Shown piece after piece: positions 53,346 through 63,444 of a stretch of 64,000 nucleotides of DNA. A program made the translations under genes and the position numbers. Below the pieces are notes generated by a model. That model had not been told where the DNA came from and ran no database searches. It saw only the letters and a program-made list of their open reading frames with translations. How positions within the stretch are numbered: the stretch's first letter is position 1; each line of letters opens with the position of its first letter. Location: the NCBI RefSeq assembly GCF_023016065.1, contig NZ_JALKAQ010000003.1, positions 62,001-126,000 on the forward strand, in the 5' to 3' direction. The stretch is from Marinobacter sp. S0848L. Its GTDB lineage: Bacteria; Pseudomonadota; Gammaproteobacteria; Pseudomonadales; Oleiphilaceae.

Positions 53346-54920
53346 ATGGGACGGATGCAGATGGAACTGCACACCGGCATAGAACTGGCGGTAGCACTGA
53401 TCAAGCAGGACACACTCCCTGCCTTGCTCGACACAGCCACCCGCCAACTCGAAAGCGCCTTTGGCCTCAGCAAATGCTGGGCGCTAGAACTCGACCTCAG
53501 TGGCCGAACACTCCACTGCGGCCAGCTAGGTGATGCCAGCGAATTCGACTGTGGCGACTTCAGCCACCCCTTCGCTCACGTACTGCAAACTGGTAAGCCG
53601 CGCGAACTCACCCGCGCAGCCAGTTACCGGCTTGACCACACCGGCTTCCAAACCCTGTTCGAACACAGCGACCGCCCCAGAAGCTTCTGGCTCGAACCAC
53701 TCACCGGCGCAGACGGCCGCACCCTTGGCGTACTCGCCCTGTGCGGTGACCACGACGACTGGCAAAGCATTATCGGCCAACCCTTGTACACCGGCCTGAA
53801 ACAACTGCTGGTGCATCAATGGATCAGCCAACTGCAAACCCGTGACCAAGTCTGGCAGCGGCGCATGCTTAAACGCTCGCTGGACCACCTGCACGATGCC
53901 GAAAGTGTACGCCAGCGCTGCCAGCAACTGTCCCACACATTGGTGGGCAACTCCGAAGCCATGACCAACCTCCGGGCACAAGTCGTGCGCGCGGCCAGCA
54001 GCCAGCTGTCGGTACTGATCCAGGGTGAAACCGGTTGCGGGAAAGACGTGGTTGCCCGAGGCATTCATGACCTATCCGAGCGGGCGAAAGGCCCGATGGT
54101 CGTGGTGAATTGCGCCGCCATCCCCGACACTCTGCTGGAAAGCGAACTGTTCGGCCACACCAAAGGCGCCTTCTCCGGTGCCGATCAAGCCAAAGAAGGG
54201 CTATTGGCGCAGGCCAACGGCGGCACCCTGTTTCTGGACGAAATCGGCGACATGCCCATGGCCCTGCAATCGAAATTGTTAAGGGTTCTGGAAAGCCGGC
54301 AGTTCCGCCCCTTGGGCGCTCGGGAAGAACAGTTTTCAGACTTCCGCTTGGTGGCCGCAACCCACCAACCGCTGCAGCAAGGCATTGATGACGGCCTGTT
54401 TCGCCGGGACCTGTTCTATCGCCTCAGCCAGTTCCCGCTGCGGGTGATTCCGCTGCGCGAACGGACCGACGATCTCGAAGCGTTGAGCCGGCATTTCATC
54501 CGGCTCTACGTTGAGCGCGAAGGCAGTGGACCGCTGGGCATCAGCAGCCACGCGTTGAAGCGACTGGCAGGCTATGGCTTCCCCGGCAACGTGCGGGAAT
54601 TGCGCAACATCATTGAGCTGGCCTGTCTGCAAACCGCCGCCAACGGCGACATTCAACCCGAAGCACTGCGATTGGATGATCTGCTGATGGACGCCGGGCA
54701 CGCCGCCCCTGCGGTCGCAGACGTGGCGACGATTCCGGGCATCCCCGTGGCTGAGGAAATTCGGGATCTGAAAGCCGCCGCACAAGCATTCGAGGCCGCC
54801 ATCATTCGGGAACGCCTGCAGCAATACCGCGGCAACCGGGCCCAGGCCGCCGAGAGTTTGGGTTTACCCAAGCGAACACTGGCCCATAAATGTCTGAAGT
54901 ATCAGGTAACCGACGTATGA
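53346..54920 (+). CDS. vasH: Sigma-54-dependent T6SS transcription activator (VasH type)
   Basis: Enhancer-binding protein predicted to activate RpoN-dependent T6SS promoters. A GAF-like sensory domain (residues 1-170) precedes the AAA+ domain, which has Walker A GETGCGKDVV near 226 and the sigma-54 contact loop as GAFSGA instead of GAFTGA. GGTLFLDEIGDMP and a C-terminal Fis-type helix-turn-helix (NRAQAAESLGLPKRTLAHKC) follow. I set the start at ATG 53346. The open frame reaches back to 53235 but that part lies in the palindrome. The stop overlaps the next gene by four bases. Confidence 0.9.
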   Translation: MGRMQMELHTGIELAVALIKQDTLPALLDTATRQLESAFGLSKCWALELDLSGRTLHCGQLGDASEFDCGDFSHPFAHVLQTGKPRELTRAASYRLDHTGFQTLFEHSDRPRSFWLEPLTGADGRTLGVLALCGDHDDWQSIIGQPLYTGLKQLLVHQWISQLQTRDQVWQRRMLKRSLDHLHDAESVRQRCQQLSHTLVGNSEAMTNLRAQVVRAASSQLSVLIQGETGCGKDVVARGIHDLSERAKGPMVVVNCAAIPDTLLESELFGHTKGAFSGADQAKEGLLAQANGGTLFLDEIGDMPMALQSKLLRVLESRQFRPLGAREEQFSDFRLVAATHQPLQQGIDDGLFRRDLFYRLSQFPLRVIPLRERTDDLEALSRHFIRLYVEREGSGPLGISSHALKRLAGYGFPGNVRELRNIIELACLQTAANGDIQPEALRLDDLLMDAGHAAPAVADVATIPGIPVAEEIRDLKAAAQAFEAAIIRERLQQYRGNRAQAAESLGLPKRTLAHKCLKYQVTDV

Positions 54921-55558
54921 CCCTGAAAGACCAAACCAGAGCCCACTTACTCGGCCTCGCACTAGTGCTGATGAGCAGCGCCGGGCAAGCGGATACCCGC
55001 CTGAGCGATGCTCAAGCCTGCACCGAAGAAGCCAATCGGCTGGCCCGCTTGGCGTGCTTTGATGAGGTGTTTGATACCCCACTGGCTCGATACGAAGCCG
55101 GCGCCAGCGACGCGGTTATTAACCAGCCCGAACGTTGGCGCCAGGCCTTTGCGCAAGCGGGTCAAAGCGATGCCAGTGGTCCGATCTACCGCGATACCGG
55201 CTCGGTCGCCGGACACATGGTAACGGTAGCCGCTTTGGGGGCTCAGCCTCCGCGGCCGGTGCTGACACTCCAGTGCCACAACAACATCACGGAATTGACG
55301 GTGATGTTGCCGAAACCGATCAGCCGGGAGCGTGTAGATGTTGCGCTGGCATCGGCACCCGGTCAGTGGCGAGTGCGGGATGAAGGGCTGGTGGTGAGTG
55401 CTGGCCGTGGCCTGCCGGCAATACGTGCGGTGCTTGATATCGTACACCAGCCAGATGTTCGTATTCAGGCAGACGTACCGGAGCTGGATGGCTTGTTGTT
55501 TGACCTGACCGGTTACCGCGACGCCATTCGCCCGCTGCGACAAGCCTGTGGCTGGTGA
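54917..55558 (+). CDS. T6SS-associated periplasmic protein VasI/TagO-like
   Basis: 213 residues from ATG 54917 with ATGA overlap to the activator gene. A signal peptide is likely (GLALVLMSSAGQAD). The mature start (CTEEANRLARLACFDEVFDT) resembles the conserved Cys-containing motif of VasI/TagO proteins, accessory T6SS factors of unclear role. The remainder appears beta-rich (HMVTVAALGAQPPRPVLTLQ, GLVVSAGRGLPAIRAVLDIV). It sits 10 bases before tssA. Confidence 0.8.
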   Translation: MTLKDQTRAHLLGLALVLMSSAGQADTRLSDAQACTEEANRLARLACFDEVFDTPLARYEAGASDAVINQPERWRQAFAQAGQSDASGPIYRDTGSVAGHMVTVAALGAQPPRPVLTLQCHNNITELTVMLPKPISRERVDVALASAPGQWRVRDEGLVVSAGRGLPAIRAVLDIVHQPDVRIQADVPELDGLLFDLTGYRDAIRPLRQACGW

Positions 55559-55568
55559 GGAGAGTGCT

Positions 55569-57008
55569 ATGCAAGTGATTGAACAGCATCCATACGTTGA
55601 TCAGGTTCTCGCCGCCATTCCAGGGGACTCCGGGGTGGGGGACAACCTTGCCGACGATTCCGTGCTGGAGTTTCTGGAAGACGAAGTGATGAAGGTGGGC
55701 TCGCTGGCTCACAACGACATCAATTGGCAAAAAGTGCAGAGCGAATCTCTGCAACTGCTGGCCGACCGAAGCAAAGACCTGAAAGTGCTCGGCTTTTTCA
55801 TGCTGAGCTTGCAGCAGGGCAAGGATGGCGAGCACTTCGCCTTGTCCTTGTATCTGTTGCATCGAGTGTTGGATGACTGGTGGGAAAGCGCGTGGCCTTA
55901 CCCGGGAGCCAAGGGACAGCGGGCCCGAAAAATGCTGTTCACCCAGATTGTGCAGCGTGCGGTTAAAAGCGTGGACGGTCTGGGTTTTGATGCCAGTGTG
56001 GGTGATGGGCGGCAGTTTTGCCTGGACTTGATTGCCAGGTTGGATGAGCAGGCGCGGAACCGGGATTTACCGGATGACCCGCTGTTCGAGTTGAAGCGGG
56101 CTGTGGATAAGTTGCCAAAGCCGGATCAAGGCAGCAGCCAGCAACCGGCTTCAACGGTTGCACCGGAAAGTCCCGCACAAGCGCAACCTGCTCAAGCACC
56201 GGCACAGTCAGCTGCGGCTCCGGCGGCCTTGGGCAATCTCACTCTGGACCCGGGCAACGAACGAGCAACCCGCCAAAGCTTGCTGAAAGTGGCGGAGTTG
56301 CTGACCGGTACCGAACCGGACAACCCCTTGGGCTATCAGCTGCGCCGTTACGCCATTTGGCAAAACATCACCAGCCTGCCGCCGACACGGGACGGCATTC
56401 GTACCGATTTGGCCGCAGTCAGTGCAGACCGGGTTGCGGACTACAAAGAGGCGCTGGAAAAAACGCCCGATATCGACCTGTGGCAGCGCATTGAACAAAG
56501 TTTGTCAGTAAGCCCGTTCTGGCTCGATGGCCATTGGCTGAGCGCCCGCGCCGCCCAAGCTTTGGGCCATAACCGCTGCGCAGAAGCAATCCGGGACGCG
56601 TTAAAGCAATTTGTCGAACGGTTGCCTCAGCTCGCCGAGTTGACCTTCAACGACCAAACACCGTTTCTCAGTGAACAAGCAGCGGAGTGGATGTATACAG
56701 TCCCGGCTTCGGCCAAAGCCGGTGGCGGCAGTTCAAACCCTTGGGAGCAGGCTCTGGAAACCGCACTGGAGTTGGTGCAGCAGAACAAGCTGTCATCCGC
56801 TCTGGAGTTGCTGGAGCAAGGTTTGGCTGATGCTCGTGAGCCCCGGGAGAAATTCTACTGGCGCCTGGCGACGACAAAACTGATGAAAGAAAGCGGCTTG
56901 AAAGCCATGGCTGCACAGCAAATTCAGGACCTGCAAGGGCAGGTTCAAGGGTTGGTTCTGGAAGACTGGGAACCGGCTTTGATCAAACAAATGGAACGGC
57001 TGGCGTAA
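55569..57008 (+). CDS. tssA: T6SS protein TssA (ImpA-N domain)
   Basis: 479-residue cap or priming protein of tail assembly. The N-terminal ImpA-N region includes LLHRVLDDWWESAWPYPGAK. A Pro/Ala/Gln-rich linker (about 185-225) separates it from the VasJ-like C-terminal region (LGYQLRRYAIWQNITSLPPT, WLSARAAQALGHNRCAEAIR). ATG 55569 is preceded by GGAGAG. An open frame from 55548 adds seven residues inside the upstream gene. Confidence 0.9.
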   Translation: MQVIEQHPYVDQVLAAIPGDSGVGDNLADDSVLEFLEDEVMKVGSLAHNDINWQKVQSESLQLLADRSKDLKVLGFFMLSLQQGKDGEHFALSLYLLHRVLDDWWESAWPYPGAKGQRARKMLFTQIVQRAVKSVDGLGFDASVGDGRQFCLDLIARLDEQARNRDLPDDPLFELKRAVDKLPKPDQGSSQQPASTVAPESPAQAQPAQAPAQSAAAPAALGNLTLDPGNERATRQSLLKVAELLTGTEPDNPLGYQLRRYAIWQNITSLPPTRDGIRTDLAAVSADRVADYKEALEKTPDIDLWQRIEQSLSVSPFWLDGHWLSARAAQALGHNRCAEAIRDALKQFVERLPQLAELTFNDQTPFLSEQAAEWMYTVPASAKAGGGSSNPWEQALETALELVQQNKLSSALELLEQGLADAREPREKFYWRLATTKLMKESGLKAMAAQQIQDLQGQVQGLVLEDWEPALIKQMERLA

Positions 57009-57041
57009 TCGCCACACGCATTAAACGCAGGAATGGAAACC

Positions 57042-60000
57042 ATGTGGAGAAAAGCATTACTCATTGGTCGATGGCTGCTGCCATACCTTCGTAACGCCGC
57101 CCCGGTCACGCTGACCCTGGGCGTGATCGCCCTATTGGTTGCGACTTGGTGGTTAGGGCCACGGCTGGAGATCAACGGCGAGTACCCGTTGGTGGCCTGG
57201 CAGATGCGGGCGCTGGTGACTCTCGGCGTTGTTCTGCTGGTGGTCATATTCTGGGGCATGGCGCTGGCTCGCCGGTTGAGCAAGGTCAATAAGACCAAAG
57301 CGGCCGAGCAACAAGAGCAAGAAGACCCGATTCTCCCCATGGAGCGCCGGCAACAACGGTTACTGGATCGCCAGTTACAGGCACTCAAGAGCAACTTGCC
57401 GGGCCGAAAAGGTTTGTATCGCCTGCCGTGGTATTTGGTGATGGGGCTTGAAGACGCCGGTAAAACAAGTCTGATCCAGCGCTCAGGGCAAACCTACACC
57501 TTGACCAACGTCACGCGCAATAACCGGAGTGATCGCAACCCCTTCGGTTTCGATTGGTGGATTGGTGATAACGGCGTTCTGATTGATCCAGACGGTGAAT
57601 TGCTAAGCCAGAACCAGGGCGAAGGGGCCTCGGGTGAAATCCAGAACCGGTTGTGGAACCACTTCATCGGCTGGCTGGAAAACAGCCGTCCGCAAAGACC
57701 GTTGAACGGCCTGATCCTTGCCGTAGACTTGGCGCGATTGAGCACGGCCAATGAGCAACAGCGGGAAGCCCACGCCATTTTATTACGCACACGGATAAGG
57801 GAGCTCATGGAGCAGTTGGGCTCGCGCCTTCCGGTGTACGTCACCTTCACCAAAATGGACTTGATGTACGGCTTTGCCCCGTTTGTTAGGGCCATGTCGA
57901 AGGCCGAAAAAGATCAGGCGCTCGGCTTCACCTTCCAGCTGGATAACCAGCAAGATCACGACGAATGGCTTGAACAGTTTGCGGAACGATACACCGAATT
58001 GGTGGATGAACTGAGCCAGCGCTTACCAGACGTGCTTGCCGATACCCGGGACGCTGAAGAACGGGCGGCAGCGTATTCCTTCACGCGCCAGCTGGCGGGC
58101 CTCAAGCCGGCGGTAGAACAGTTCCTCAGCGACTTGCTGTCCGCCGACGCTTTCTCGACACCGGCTTTGGTGCGGGGGACGTATTTCACCTCCGTTCTGC
58201 AGGAAGGGGTGCCTGAAGATGCCTTCGTGGCCGCCGCCGCCCGTAATTACCAGATGAGCGGTCCGATTCAACCGGCGCAGCGGAATGCCCAGTCAGTCAG
58301 TTTGTTCACCAAGAACCTGTTCCCGGGTGTGATCTATCGCGAGGCCGGTCTGGCCGGTGATAACCGAAAAGTGATCAAAAAGCGCCACCGCAAAGTCGCG
58401 ATGGCTTCAATTGTCGCTCTGTGTGCCGGCGCAGGTATGACGGCCGGCTGGCAGCACTATTTCATCAAGAATGCCGAAGCTGCGGCGCAGGTGGAAAACC
58501 GGGTTAACGCCTTCCTGAACGATTGGCAGCCGGTTGGCTACGAGCCGGACACAACCGGCCGCAACCTGCTGCAGCCACTGGATGAGCTTCGAGAAGCCAC
58601 CCTGGCGTTCGGCGACTACCGTAAAGAGTGGCCGCTGGTAACCGACATGGGCCTGTATCAAGGCCATAAAGTTGGGCCGGAAGTGGATGCTGCCTATCTG
58701 GATATGCTGGCCTATCAATACCTTCCAGCGCTGATGTTCGGTGTGATGGAAGAGATGGGGCAAGCGCCGGATAACAGCACCGAGCGGTTGGAGCATTTGC
58801 GGGTTCTGCGCATGATGTATGACGAAAGCGGCCGCCGTGGCGACATCGTATCGGAATACATGCGCGAGTATTGGCAGGCGCGCTTCCCCGGCCAGCGGGA
58901 AGTACAGAACCGGCTGCACAGCCATCTGCAGTACGCGATGGCGCACACCAACCTTGCGGGTATGGCCGCCGAAGGTGATCAGGCTGCGAGCATGGCACTG
59001 GCACCTTTCCGGAGCAGTGTGCAGTGGGCGCAGCACGAATTGGGTCGGATCAGCACCCCGGACAGGGTGTATCGTGATCTGAAAGTTGAAGCCGGTCGGG
59101 ATTTTCAGTCGCCGCTGGAGTTGGCGCGTAGCTCTGGCCCGGCCTTTGCCACTGTCTTCACTCGCGTGGATGCCTACGGCGAGCCGCAGGGCGACGCCTT
59201 GCCGGCAGAGGACGACCCGCTCTCCATTCCGGCACTGCTGACCCGGGATGGCCTGGAAAAATGGTTCCTGCGTCAATCAAGCTCGGTGACGGAGCTGGCC
59301 TTGGTGGATGCCTGGGTGTTAGGGCGCCGGAATGACGTAGATTTCAGTAAAGCTGATGAAGCCGAGTTGCTGTCGAGCTTGCAGACCCTCTATGCCGAGA
59401 ACTACGCCAACGTGTGGCGCACCGCGCTCAGCCGAATCGATGTGCATCGTTTTGAAGACTTGAATCATGGCGTGCGTATTCTTGAAAGCCTGACCAGCGG
59501 CCATCAGCCATTGGCGCGTCTGCTTGGCCAGGTGCAGGCCAATACCAAACTGATTCCTGCCGGTGAAGGTGAAGCCGAAGTGGCTCGTAAGTTACTGCAG
59601 GAATCGCCGCATTACCGAATGCTACAGGATATCGAGCGCCAGTTTGACGACCTGAACCGGCTGACTCGCAAAAACAGCGATCAGCCCAGTGGTCTGGAAG
59701 AAGTCATGGTGGTGGTAGCCGAGTTGCACGAGTACATGCGCAGCATTCAGGAATCACCGGATTCCGGCAAGGCTGCACTGAGTGCTGCCCGAGCGCGTAT
59801 GGCCCTTCAGGGGTCAGACCCCATCTTCACGCTCCAGCGCATGGCCAGTCATCAGCCCGAGCCGCTGAACCGCCTGTTAAGCCGACTGGCTACCGAAAGC
59901 TGGCGAGTGGTGCTTGATCGTGCCGTGGCCCAGCTTGAGCGGGAGTGGTACCGGGAAGTGTACCAGCCGTTCCAGCAAACCCTTGCCCGGCATTACCCGT

Positions 60001-60626
60001 TTGCGACAGACGCAAGCCGAGATGCCGCGTTGCAGGATTTCGAGCGCTTCTTCGCTCCCGACGGCATTCTGGAGTCTTTCTACAACAATAACCTGAAGCT
60101 GTTTTTGGAAGACCACCCTGAACAGGTCGGCGATGCCCGCCGCGCGAGCTTGGTGCGCCGCGATGTGCGCGCCGCCTTGGAACGGGCCCGCCAGATTCGC
60201 CAGGCGTTCTTCACCCGCAGTGGCACGTTGGATGTTGAGTTCGCGCTAGAGCCGCTGAACCTGACCAACAACAAGCGCCGCGCCGTGGTGAATATCGACG
60301 GGCAACTGGTGGAGTTTTCCCATGGGCCTCGCCAAAGCATCCCGCTGGTTTGGCCGAACACTCTGCGTGACAGCGTGGAAAGCCGGATTACCCTGGTGCC
60401 GATACAGGTAAACCGCTCACCGCGCAGCATTTCCGAACGTGGCCCGTGGGCGCTCTTCCGGCTGTTGAACAAAGCAGAAATCACTGGAGTCAGCAGTAAT
60501 GCGGTGGATGTGATGTTCAAAGTGGACGATGGCGAGATGCGTTACCGCCTGCATGCGGCCAGTAATACCAACCCGTTCACACAGCAGATGCTTGCAGGGT
60601 ACCGAATACCCCGCAGCTTGTATTAG
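57042..60626 (+). CDS. tssM: T6SS inner-membrane protein TssM (IcmF/VasK)
   Basis: 1194-residue core of the membrane complex. N-terminal helices lie near residues 18-36 and 53-70. A cytoplasmic NTPase-like domain with Walker A GLEDAGKTSLIQ (about 135) follows. A third helix lies near 452-470, then the large periplasmic region that binds TssJ at its end. ATG 57042 has AGGA nine bases upstream. ATG 57033 in the same frame is too close to that site. Walker A is complete, unlike in some VasK-like members. Confidence 0.95.
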   Translation: MWRKALLIGRWLLPYLRNAAPVTLTLGVIALLVATWWLGPRLEINGEYPLVAWQMRALVTLGVVLLVVIFWGMALARRLSKVNKTKAAEQQEQEDPILPMERRQQRLLDRQLQALKSNLPGRKGLYRLPWYLVMGLEDAGKTSLIQRSGQTYTLTNVTRNNRSDRNPFGFDWWIGDNGVLIDPDGELLSQNQGEGASGEIQNRLWNHFIGWLENSRPQRPLNGLILAVDLARLSTANEQQREAHAILLRTRIRELMEQLGSRLPVYVTFTKMDLMYGFAPFVRAMSKAEKDQALGFTFQLDNQQDHDEWLEQFAERYTELVDELSQRLPDVLADTRDAEERAAAYSFTRQLAGLKPAVEQFLSDLLSADAFSTPALVRGTYFTSVLQEGVPEDAFVAAAARNYQMSGPIQPAQRNAQSVSLFTKNLFPGVIYREAGLAGDNRKVIKKRHRKVAMASIVALCAGAGMTAGWQHYFIKNAEAAAQVENRVNAFLNDWQPVGYEPDTTGRNLLQPLDELREATLAFGDYRKEWPLVTDMGLYQGHKVGPEVDAAYLDMLAYQYLPALMFGVMEEMGQAPDNSTERLEHLRVLRMMYDESGRRGDIVSEYMREYWQARFPGQREVQNRLHSHLQYAMAHTNLAGMAAEGDQAASMALAPFRSSVQWAQHELGRISTPDRVYRDLKVEAGRDFQSPLELARSSGPAFATVFTRVDAYGEPQGDALPAEDDPLSIPALLTRDGLEKWFLRQSSSVTELALVDAWVLGRRNDVDFSKADEAELLSSLQTLYAENYANVWRTALSRIDVHRFEDLNHGVRILESLTSGHQPLARLLGQVQANTKLIPAGEGEAEVARKLLQESPHYRMLQDIERQFDDLNRLTRKNSDQPSGLEEVMVVVAELHEYMRSIQESPDSGKAALSAARARMALQGSDPIFTLQRMASHQPEPLNRLLSRLATESWRVVLDRAVAQLEREWYREVYQPFQQTLARHYPFATDASRDAALQDFERFFAPDGILESFYNNNLKLFLEDHPEQVGDARRASLVRRDVRAALERARQIRQAFFTRSGTLDVEFALEPLNLTNNKRRAVVNIDGQLVEFSHGPRQSIPLVWPNTLRDSVESRITLVPIQVNRSPRSISERGPWALFRLLNKAEITGVSSNAVDVMFKVDDGEMRYRLHAASNTNPFTQQMLAGYRIPRSLY

Positions 60627-60640
60627 ACTGTGTGCCGTCG

Positions 60641-60660
60641 CCCGAGCATGAATGCTCGGG
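60641..60660. repeat. Short palindrome between tssM and vgrG
   Basis: CCCGAGCAT and ATGCTCGGG are a perfect 9-base inverted repeat with two central bases, 15 bases after the tssM stop. It is followed by only two T, so it may be a 3' end hairpin rather than a strong terminator. Confidence 0.45.
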
Positions 60661-60671
60661 TTGGCGGGAGC

Positions 60672-60687
60672 TGGCACCCGGATGGCG
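60672..60687 (+). promoter_or_regulatory. Sigma-54 promoter motif upstream of vgrG
   Basis: TGGCACCCGGATGGCG has the invariant GG at 60673-60674 and GC at 60685-60686 with ten bases between, and a perfect TGGCAC half (consensus TGGCACG-N4-TTGCW). It is 42 bases before the vgrG start. The cluster encodes a VasH-type activator that would use such promoters. Confidence 0.6.
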
Positions 60688-60728
60688 CTGGCTGAAAAGG
60701 AAATGTTCATTCTTCAGGGACTGAAGTT

Positions 60729-62849
60729 ATGCCCCAGGCAAGCGGATTGCAGTTCACCGCCCGTATTGGCGAATTCCCCTCAGACCACTTCGTGGTTGCC
60801 AGCTTTGTGCTCACCGAAGGTTTATCCACGCTCTCCCATGGCCGCTTAAAATTGGCCAGCACCGACCCGGACGTGCAAGCAGCGGATGTGCTGGAACAGC
60901 CGGTGGATCTGGTGGTGTGGCAAGACGGCCAGCCCCTGCGCCGATTCACCGGCGTAGTGAACGAATTTGTTCGGGGCAACACCGGCCATCGCCGTACCCA
61001 TTACGAAGTGGTGATTCAGCCTCCCGTGTGGCGATTGGGCTTAATGCACAACAGCCGGATTTTCCAGGCCCAGACCACCGATGCCATCGTGCGCACGCTG
61101 CTGGAAGAGCGGGGCATTGTGGATACGGTGTTCGACCTGAAACGCGCGCCCGAAGAGCGGGAATACTGCGTCCAGCACCGCGAAAGCGACCTGAAATTCT
61201 TAGAACGACTGGCTGCTGAAGAAGGCTGGCACTACCGCTACCAACACGGCAGCGTGGACGGTGAAGAGCAGCCAGCGTTAGTCATCGCCGACCATCACGG
61301 TGATGCGCCGAAGCTGACGCCCGTTGAATGCAACACCAAAGCCGGCGGTAGCACCCAACAGGCCTGCATCTCCAGCTTTGCCTACGAAGAAAGGGTGCGG
61401 GCTTCATCGGTGGCGATGAAAGACTACACCTTCAAGAATCCTGCTTACGCTCTGATGCATGAGCAGAGCGCCGAAGCCAATCATCGCGATGACTACCAAC
61501 ACTACGACTACCCCGGCCGCTACAAAGCCGACGCCAGCGGCCAACCGTTTACCCAGACCCGATTAGACGCACTGAGAAACGACGCTTCCGTCGCCAAAGG
61601 TAAAAGCAACCGCCCAGACTTCGCCGCCGGAGCCAAAGTGGAACTGCAAGACCACGACAGCCAAAGTCTGAACCGGGAATGGCTGCTGACCGCCATCACC
61701 CACACCGGCAAACAGCCCCAGGCCCTGGAAGAAGAGGGTGGCAGCGAACCCACCAGCTACCACAACACCTTCAGTGCTATCCCGGCCGACAAAACCTGGC
61801 GCCCCCTGTGTAATCACAAACCCGTGATGGACGGCCCCCAGATGGCGCTCGTCACCGGCCCCGAGGGTGAAGAAATCCACTGCGACCAGTGTGGCCGGGT
61901 GAAAGTAAGATTTCCGTGGGACCGCTATTCCAAGAACGACGAACACTCAAGTGCCTGGCTGCGCGTCGCCCAGGGCTGGGCCGGCGGCCAATACGGCTTT
62001 ATGGCCCTGCCCAGAATCGGCAATGAAGTAATAGTTTCCTTCCTGGACGGCGACCCGGACCAGCCCATTATTACCGGCAGGACTTACCACGCCACCAACA
62101 CACCGCCCTACGCGCTGCCGGAACACAAAACCCGGACCACATTAAAAACCAAAACCCACAAGGGTGAGGGCAGCAACGAACTCAGGTTTGAAGACGAAGC
62201 GGACCAGGAACAGATCTACGTCCACGCCCAGAAAGACCTGGACCTGCTGACGGATAACAACCGCACAGAAGTCATCAAGAACGACAGCCACCTGACGGTG
62301 GAGAACAACCGCTTCAGCCACACCAAAGGCAACAGCCACCACACCGTGGACGGCGAGAAGCGCGAACAAACCGGCAAAGACCACAGCTTCAACGTCACCG
62401 GCACCCTGCACCTCAAAGCCGGCACCGCCTGGCTCAGTGACTCGGGCACCGAGCTGCATATCAAAGCCGGTCAGAAAGCGGTGATCGAAGCAGGAGCCGA
62501 AATCACCCTCAAAGCCGGTGGCAGCTTCGTAAAGATCGATCCCAGTGGCGTGGCCATGGGGGGCGCGAGTATCAAGATGAATGCCGGTGGGGCTGCAGGT
62601 AAAGGCAGTGGGCAGAAGGTGCAGGTGCCGGAGCGGCCCGGATTGGTAACGGCTGCGGGCGGGGTTGTGGCGCCGGTGGCGTTGGCGGAAGTCGATCAAC
62701 GTCTGGATGCCGAACCAAAAGCCATCGTTGCCCATCGCCTCAAGCAGGCACGCATGCAAGGAACCGCCATTGTTGAGCAGTGTCAGCAACAACCCGATGG
62801 CTCGTGTCCGCTCGGGAACTGCCCGTGCGGCAAGAACAAGTCGGCATGA
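60729..62849 (+). CDS. vgrG: T6SS spike protein VgrG (TssI)
   Basis: 706-residue trimeric spike with gp27-like N-terminus ([20 protein letters not shown]), gp5-like OB domain and beta-helical needle ([80 protein letters not shown]). After about residue 630 an Ala/Val-rich extension ends in a Cys-rich tail with spacing CX7CX4CXC. There is no known enzymatic domain in the extension. CAGGGA precedes the start. The next gene, an adaptor, starts within or just after its end. Confidence 0.96.
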   Translation: MPQASGLQFTARIGEFPSDHFVVASFVLTEGLSTLSHGRLKLASTDPDVQAADVLEQPVDLVVWQDGQPLRRFTGVVNEFVRGNTGHRRTHYEVVIQPPVWRLGLMHNSRIFQAQTTDAIVRTLLEERGIVDTVFDLKRAPEEREYCVQHRESDLKFLERLAAEEGWHYRYQHGSVDGEEQPALVIADHHGDAPKLTPVECNTKAGGSTQQACISSFAYEERVRASSVAMKDYTFKNPAYALMHEQSAEANHRDDYQHYDYPGRYKADASGQPFTQTRLDALRNDASVAKGKSNRPDFAAGAKVELQDHDSQSLNREWLLTAITHTGKQPQALEEEGGSEPTSYHNTFSAIPADKTWRPLCNHKPVMDGPQMALVTGPEGEEIHCDQCGRVKVRFPWDRYSKNDEHSSAWLRVAQGWAGGQYGFMALPRIGNEVIVSFLDGDPDQPIITGRTYHATNTPPYALPEHKTRTTLKTKTHKGEGSNELRFEDEADQEQIYVHAQKDLDLLTDNNRTEVIKNDSHLTVENNRFSHTKGNSHHTVDGEKREQTGKDHSFNVTGTLHLKAGTAWLSDSGTELHIKAGQKAVIEAGAEITLKAGGSFVKIDPSGVAMGGASIKMNAGGAAGKGSGQKVQVPERPGLVTAAGGVVAPVALAEVDQRLDAEPKAIVAHRLKQARMQGTAIVEQCQQQPDGSCPLGNCPCGKNKSA

Positions 62850-62866
62850 TCGGAGGGGAGAGGTCC

Positions 62867-63406
62867 GTGGCATTACCAAAACCTTCATCTGACAAAGTGT
62901 GTTATCTGGTGCTGGAAGCCCGCCAGAATCCACCGGTTGTGCGGTCGTTGTATGAGCAGGCAGACAACCCGACGTGGGTGCACCTGTTTGCTGAAACAGA
63001 CTGGCAGCAATACCTGACTGAAAGCCCCGTTGTCCTGGAAGCAAACCAGAGTAGCCCTGAATACCAGTGGGCGCTGAAAGGACTGAAAGAGGGACGATTA
63101 ACGGGCCTGATTCTGGAGTCGTCAGTAGGACTCGAGTCCGTCACGAAATGGTTAAGAACGCGTCTGAAAGTACGCTTCGATGGGCAACGACAGGGCCTGT
63201 TGCGCTTCTATGACCCGGATGTTTGGCATCGGCTATCTCCAGTGGTCCAGGAGCAAGCGGATGTGGTGGAGCGCGTTATCTACTGGCATGGTGAATCGGG
63301 TGAGGCCCGCTGGCTGACCACCGAAAAACCAAGCCCGTTTAACATGTTACCTGTGCCCACGCTGAACGAAAGCCAATGGCAGGCATTGAACACCGTTACT
63401 GTCTGA
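62867..63406 (+). CDS. DUF4123 T6SS effector adaptor (chaperone)
   Basis: 179 residues containing the DUF4123 pattern (KVCYLVLEARQNPPVVRSLY, WQYLTESPVVLE-like stretch, LLRFYDPDVWHRLSPVV). Such proteins load specific effectors on the cognate VgrG. Start choice is open: GTG 62867 has a strong GGAGAGG, while ATG 62846 overlaps the vgrG stop by four bases. Its place between vgrG and a putative effector gene is typical. Confidence 0.85.
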   Translation: MALPKPSSDKVCYLVLEARQNPPVVRSLYEQADNPTWVHLFAETDWQQYLTESPVVLEANQSSPEYQWALKGLKEGRLTGLILESSVGLESVTKWLRTRLKVRFDGQRQGLLRFYDPDVWHRLSPVVQEQADVVERVIYWHGESGEARWLTTEKPSPFNMLPVPTLNESQWQALNTVTV

Positions 63407-63444
63407 GCACGAATTCACCCTATGCAAACCAAGGAATGACAGGG

